A stretch of 64,000 nt of DNA. It comes from Scolanthus callimorphus. Taxonomy: Eukaryota; Cnidaria; Anthozoa; Actiniaria; Edwardsiidae. Position numbers and translations under genes: made by a program. Within the stretch, counting starts at the first letter, position 1. Every line of letters starts with the position of its first letter. The DNA is taken from positions 6,167,912 through 6,231,911 of the forward strand of contig CM066920.1 in assembly GCA_033964015.1 (NCBI GenBank), written 5' to 3'. Under the pieces are notes generated by a model. The model was not told the DNA's origin and searched no databases. It saw only the letters and a program-made list of their open reading frames with translations. This document shows, one piece after another, positions 59,001-64,000 of this stretch.

Positions 59001-62000
59001 TCGCGGAGAGGTTTCCGACAAAGCCGTGAGAGGTTATGCTAGTGTTAGGAGGATCGTCACACTGTAACACTTTATTCACATACCTTGATATGTCTGATCA
59101 ATGTAGCAAAGTCAGCTAAGGCTTGCTCAGAAGTCAAATACCCAAGGTGCTTAGGACTCTGATAAAACAAATAAGGCAAATTTAATTAGACCAAATGAAC
59201 CTACCCAATCACAAAGGAGAGAAACTACAAGTTGCTGCTGAATGGTTTCCCCGTCAGCCAATCACAAGCCAAGACCACTATCACTCGTTGAACACGTGAC
59301 TGGTGTCTTAGTAAACCAAGCCATGTAGATCACTATCACGCGGCGAGCACGTGATCACCACAAAATACACAGCTGCGTTTACTTTGATTGATTGGTTGAT
59401 AGAAATGAGCGACCAATGTTAATGAATGACAACAATACTAAGCATGCTAGCTCTTTCTTGTGTGCGATCGATGGCCTTTGAGCTAGGACTAAATGCTACA
59501 GGTCACATTCAAAGAGCTTATAAAACATACCCCGTACGAAAGGTCACTAGAAGAAAATCTTCTCACGCCCCCACTGGTTGTCTCTTATGATTTCCCCAAA
59601 AATCACGCAATATTTTTGCAATTTGCCAATTTTACGCCAAGTAATACGAAATATCAAAAACCAGCATACGGAATATAGAATATACATCTTCACTCTCTAT
59701 AGTTGTGATAGTTTGAACCTCAAAGTCGCTTGTTTCCTGCGGAGAATCGCTTGTGACAGCATTTACAAGGCGTTCATCGACTTCTAGGCATAGGCTGGGA
59801 TAGACTGGGTTTTTTTAAGCTAGCAAAAGGACCAATCAAAAACCAGCAACCGTATTCGAATAGTCTATTGAATTTCACGGATTTTGATGCATAATATGCT
59901 CTCGTTCGGTGCGATTTAGCGCGGAGAAATGGCAGTGGAAAACTTGTATGTGCTCAAAATTACCGTTCCCGTGACCTCGTCGTAGCGCTAGGCGATCAAA
60001 GCACTGGAAATACTGGATCGAAAGGCATTGAATACCCGTTTCATCACGAAATTAACAAGTAAGTTCAGTTTTATTAACTCGAGGTTTTATTTCGATTGAT
60101 CGCTCTAGTGTTTAGTGAAGATAAAGTTCTTCATGAAATAGTATTGATCGTTCTGGGTTCTGGCATGGTATCCGAAGATGGAATTGTAATTCGCTCAACA
60201 AGGCAAATAAATTAAAGTTTGGCTTCATCGTAATCGTACTACCGAATCCAATTCAACATAATGGTTTTCAGTGTCGCTTGCTCATTGTCCTTGAACTTCG
60301 TATATAGAGGATATTACACGGTGGCGCGAAGATATGGATTTTATTTTCGAGTGGCAAGAACAATATTTTACGAACGAGCGCAGCGAGTGAGTAAAATATT
60401 GTTTTTGACACGAGAAAATAAAATCCATATCTTCAAGCCACCGTGTAATGTTCTTTTATTATATGGATAAGAATTGACATAGCGGCAAAATATAACAAAT
60501 TGAACAACTCACTTGGCCATGGTAAAGTCGAAAGTGTTTAGTTGTGAAATGCTCCCTCAATCTTTCTGGTTCCCAGTGTCGTTAAGAACTAATTTCCCTT
60601 TTGTGTTGCTGTAGCATTCTCTGCCATAGTTGAAATAAGGTTTTTCTCGTTAGAACTAGAACAAAACTTAGTTTTGTGGCTTAAAACTCGTGTGACCGAG
60701 CGAGATTTCACTGCAGACGAAAGTGAGGAAAACAACACTGCAAACGTGCACATCCGGGACATGCGGTACATAACTTTTCATATTTTCACTAGTGAAGATA
60801 TGGAAATACGAGTGTTTTAGTTTCCGGTAAAACACTGGCATCCATATAATAAAGCTTTCTATCTTTCTATTTTCCTTTTCTTGGCAGATAGATTTGAGGT
60901 AATTTGTATTTCGTGTTGAAGCTTTAGTCTGACGGCTTCGGCATGTGAATTAATTAATATTTGAGTCAATTACGCATGCGTAGAGCATCAAAATAACGTC
61001 CGCGCTGGCCTGGACCCCAAATTAGCAAATGTTCACGCTTGTATGGGATAAGTTTCATATGGCGGTAAGATCTCCAATGTAATCTCAGAGGAACATAATA
61101 CCTTAGAATACTGGCCGCAGTACCGCCCTTTACAAGTTTCCTTTTTGTTATTTCCAGGTACTTTTAGGCCAGGGTCCTCCAACCTTGGTCTACATGTTTT
61201 TACACACATACATATCTCCTGATCGACGTTTCTGTCATACTTACATCATAAGATTCACTACCGAATGGTAGAGTCTTGCCGTAATATCTGTGTTCACCAA
61301 AAACCAGCATCGCACCGAACTCCTTGGCATTATCCCACATGAATCCCTACGGCGCACAACAGAGATGTAGACATACATAAGTTGCAATATACTTTATGCC
61401 GCAATAACAGACCGTAAATTGGGCGATTGGACTCATGTCATACCTTAATTAAAACAATCCACGTGACATTGGGGATTATTGCCGGGGGGCGAGGTTTGCG
61501 TTCCCGAAAGTGAAAATGTAGTGTTTGCTTAAGTGAAGCTCTATTCGAACCCCAGAATTCTCCTGATCTAGTCCTTTTTCCATGAACATATCAAAACATC
61601 GTCAATCATCCACTGAACTCCACTATATTTTGTACGCTGTCCGCGTGCCACGCCTTGTCTAAACATTTTGATTGGTTGGCGCGTCATTTCGCGTGATTTG
61701 ATTGGCTGAATATTCACGAGAAGGCAAGGTTCCATGCTGTACCATGACCATGTGCCTTTTCACAATCATACGAAAGCTGCTCTAGTGTACGTACCGTATT
61801 GTTGGCGAACCACGTGACATCCCCCTCGTTTCCGGTATAAAAGAAGATGGGACCCCCTGACTCCCAGCTGGCGGAGTTCACTAAGTATCTCTGCTGGAAT
61901 GTCGCGTCCTGATTAAAGTTGAAGTGATCCAGCTACAAGCGAAAATAAACAGAAGTATTCTTAACACTGATAATGGCCGTATTTATACTAGGAGACGGCT

Positions 62001-63586
62001 AAGCCGCCTTTTTGTTAAGGACGTCTAGTATAATTCGGAAGTGCGTTTAGGACGACCGTGAACTAGCCAAGCGCATAAAGTTCTCTTGAAAAAGTGAATT
62101 CTGAAAAAAGAAGTGTCGAGTTTTGAAATAAGCTGCGCAATTTGCGGTAAGGCCGTCTTGATTGAGTCGTCTCGTCTTTATACTAGACGCCTAAGCCATC
62201 CGGCAAGATAAGGTCGTCTATAAGGGCGTCTATTGCATGCCCTTAATTTCACACGGCTAAGTCGTCCGACGGCTAAGACGTCTGCTACCTTTCTCGACTT
62301 TATACTAGACAGCTAAGCCGTCTGAGGTGACTAAAGGTCGTCCAGACGGCTTAGCCGTCTCTAGTATAAATACGGCCAATGCTTGCTCACATGATCTTCA
62401 ATTATCTTGAACAAAACAAAAAGAAGAACGGAGAGTGTAGCCCCATTGATGGGTGGGCTGCTGCTGGCGTCGGTGGTGGAGGTTGTAGCCTTGTGGGGAC
62501 AGTGGGAAAGTGGAGGCAGGTTGTAGCCAGATTCTATGTTTATTATATCATCTTTCATTATAATCGATTTATTGGTCTTGTTCAAAAATGTAATGTTAAA
62601 GGGAGGCTGTCACGATACGCGCATGCTCCAGGAACGATCACTGAGCAAAACTATTCATTCTCGTACCCAGAGCTCCCCGGCTCGTCTGCTCGCAGGGTAG
62701 GCTCTGGTGACATCCATTTGAGGACCTTTGCTGATTGGCTGGTTTTGAACGTTTGTGCATGCGCAGAAAGACCTTTCTCTCAACGGCTCTGTATCAAATC
62801 TCGCGCATGCGTCAGTGGCTGTCACCAGAGCCTCCCCCGCGAGGAGACGAGCCGGGGAGCTCTGGGTAAGAGAATGAAAACTATTTAGACCATCCTATCA
62901 GAAAACTATTGAAGAATATGTAAACGTAAACATTTGGTCGGATGGATCGAGAAATAGCGAGATTAAAATGGATTGTTTTCGTGGTTTTCAGCCTTCGCTG
63001 GCCATCGTTACGGGACGATACTTCTTTGTTCTGAGATGCGCAGAACAGCTGTTGCAGTTGCGTTCCGTGATGGAAACAGACGGAAAGAGCCGAAACACCT
63101 CACGAAAATAATGTTTCACGTGTAGGTAGTCCACACTTCTTGTTTCTCTCGCCTTGCCAGACTCGGGAAAATTATTTGCTTAACTGAATATTTTAATTTT
63201 CCAAGGGCAACGAAATACCAAATTCAACGAACCAAAAATAATAATAATGCACAATAGTCACGCACTTCATCTTTCCTGTCCTGAATGAAGAGTAGATTTT
63301 CGGGAAATTGTATATCAGGTAAATTCCTTTATAAGAGCATAGCACTGAAGAGAAGAGAATTAGAAGAGCACTGTGTTTTTCGATACTAAAATGTACTTTG
63401 TTTCCTCACCTTTTGCTCATAATATCTAGTGTCATAGGAGCAGTACGTGCACAAAGATTTCTTGCTCAGCGCTCTGAAATCAACTCTATTTGGCCTCGGG
63501 AACCGACCAACTTGTAGAGACTTGGACAGCAAGATACAACAGAATAGGACGAGCAGAGATCCTAAATATCTATGCAGCGGCGCCAT
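53021..63586 (-). CDS. PRCP: Lysosomal Pro-X carboxypeptidase-like serine peptidase, S28 (14 exons)
   Basis: Exons (high to low): 63586-63410, 61932-61795, 61346-61245, 59158-59084, 58190-58135, 57943-57895, 57161-57107, 56942-56837, 56263-56147, 55282-55227, 54922-54758, 54535-54470, 53783-53662, 53384-53021. All have GT/AG borders. The product is about 548 residues: signal peptide ([20 protein letters not shown]), [35 protein letters not shown], nucleophile Ser in IAIGGSYGG (about 180), Asp in [10 protein letters not shown] (about 433), His in EGAHHLDLR (about 458). S28 enzymes remove residues after proline from peptides in lysosomes or outside cells. Oddities: exon 5 carries one base too many for the frame (AAAA after TTCTAG at 58187-58190), and the C-terminus has a basic extension of about 45 residues ([16 protein letters not shown]) beyond the usual end. 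A second in-frame ATG at 63658 exists, but the signal peptide favours 63586. Confidence 0.9.
53888..54318. repeat. 19-bp minisatellite, about 22 copies
   Basis: The unit GGGACGCGCAAAGGATGAT repeats with scattered changes (ACACGC, GTTGAT, AGAAACAC variants). It lies in the intron between the S28 exons at 54470 and 53783. Since 19 is not a multiple of three, all three minus frames read the same repetitive peptide; these ORFs are not genes. Confidence 0.9.
54341..54370. mobile_element. 30-bp perfect palindrome with 7-bp duplication, copy 2
   Basis: Identical base for base to 22035-22064. GCGAGAG stands at 54334-54340 and 54371-54377. The flanks are unrelated to those of copy 1, so this is an independent insertion of the same 30 bases, just past the minisatellite and inside the same S28 intron. 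Confidence 0.85.
58550..58995. repeat. 16-bp minisatellite with 128-bp higher-order period
   Basis: About 27 copies of GACATGCAACCGACCC with variants (CCTACCC, AATCTACCC, CAGCCGACCT). The variant AACATGCAGCCGACCT recurs at 58621, 58748 and 58876: eight monomers form a 128-bp super-unit (127 where one C is lost). In the S28 intron between the exons at 59084 and 58190. ORFs here are repeat products. Confidence 0.9.
60301..60857. mobile_element. Foldback element, copy B (lacks the 30-bp palindrome)
   Basis: Same start (TATATAGAGGATATTACACG), hairpin and TATATAATAAA end as 21993-22372, with a longer middle. At the point where copy A carries the palindrome this copy reads GGATTTTATTTTCGAG without interruption: an empty site. 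In the S28 intron between the exons at 61245 and 59158. Confidence 0.75.
61975..62377. mobile_element. 403-bp MITE with GGCCGTATTTATACTAG ends
   Basis: GGCCGTATTTATACTAG with GAGACGGCTAAGCCG at the left is mirrored at the right end (62377); AAT flanks both sides. ACGGCTAAG motifs recur inside. In the first S28 intron. Confidence 0.75.
62656..62876. mobile_element. 221-bp MITE with 9-bp target duplication (Mutator-like)
   Basis: Inverted ends of about 30 bases begin CATTCTCGTACCCAGAGCTC (left) and CATTCTCTTACCCAGAGCTC (right). AAAACTATT stands exactly on both sides (62647-62655 and 62877-62885). A 9-bp duplication is typical of Mutator-like elements. In the first S28 intron. Confidence 0.85.
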
Positions 63587-64000
63587 CTTCGGTCGACACA
63601 AAAAGAGGAGTGGAGATTGAACTGAAATTCCCGCTGATATGCTTGCAGTTGTTTGCATCTGATAAGCATGTGATTGTTGTCACGCCAGGAGTGCGCCGTC
63701 ACGGCTTCTTCACCTGACGGAGTCACAAGAGAGTCATCACGCTGAAACTGACGAGGTTCCATTTTCAATCATTCTTGCGCGACGCAGCAATACAAGATCG
63801 AGCCGGTGACTATTTTGAGAGCCGGTGATTATTTCGATTCGAAAAGACGAAAATGAAGGCAATTTTTCTTGTTGTTTATTTATTAATGTTTTAATATTTA
63901 AACTGCCAATCCAGTCGAGTCAACAACAGGTTGTCTGTCACTCACATTATTCCGCTCGTTTTTAAATCGTGGATACGCGTAGCGGGTAAATTCGTCATTT
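63587..64000. other. Upstream region of the S28 gene
   Basis: Non-coding as far as can be seen. A second in-frame ATG lies at 63656-63658. No TATA box or repeat is evident; the promoter presumably lies here. Confidence 0.4.

Overview
This is a eukaryotic window, most likely from an early-branching animal and probably an anthozoan cnidarian (coral or anemone). The evidence is AT-rich DNA, genes split into many short exons with GT/AG borders, animal-type gene families, and very dense short inverted-repeat elements (MITEs). A decayed Mutator-like DNA transposase and a Penelope-like retroelement are also present. There is no sign of operons, Shine-Dalgarno sites or CRISPR.

Layout. (1) 1-2.2 kb, minus strand: a two-exon gene joining a death-effector domain to a coiled coil. 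(2) 4.5-18.6 kb: four compact, apparently intronless genes for highly charged proteins of unknown function (one on minus, three on plus). Two carry a KKVRF motif that resembles a protein phosphatase 1 docking site. Three of the four are split by a one-base frame change lying in a run of A. (3) 24.7-48.0 kb, minus strand: a complete 18-exon M13 zinc metallopeptidase (neprilysin/ECE family, 777 codons plus stop). Every exon join keeps frame. Its introns hold most of the mobile DNA: a Mutator-like transposase pseudogene that was itself hit by a TTA-flanked element, three adjacent DNA elements (two sharing one TTAA), a non-LTR retrotransposon fragment and many foldbacks. (4) 48.2-52.2 kb: intergenic repeats, a triple repeat with six TGACGTCA sites upstream of the M13 gene, and a Penelope-like element with a GIY-YIG nuclease ORF. 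(5) 53.0-63.6 kb, minus strand: a 14-exon serine carboxypeptidase gene of the lysosomal Pro-X carboxypeptidase family (S28). It carries two minisatellites and several MITEs in its introns, and one exon shows a one-base frame conflict.

The M13 enzyme is a predicted type II membrane ectopeptidase and the S28 enzyme a predicted secreted/lysosomal peptidase. In other animals both families cut small peptides, so the pair could act on similar substrates; that is inference only.

The most unusual observation is a perfect 30-bp palindrome present twice (22035-22064 and 54341-54370). Each copy is bounded by its own 7-bp direct repeat, and the first site has an unfilled counterpart in a related repeat at 60.3 kb. 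It behaves like a mobile element reduced to two 15-bp inverted ends with nothing between them.
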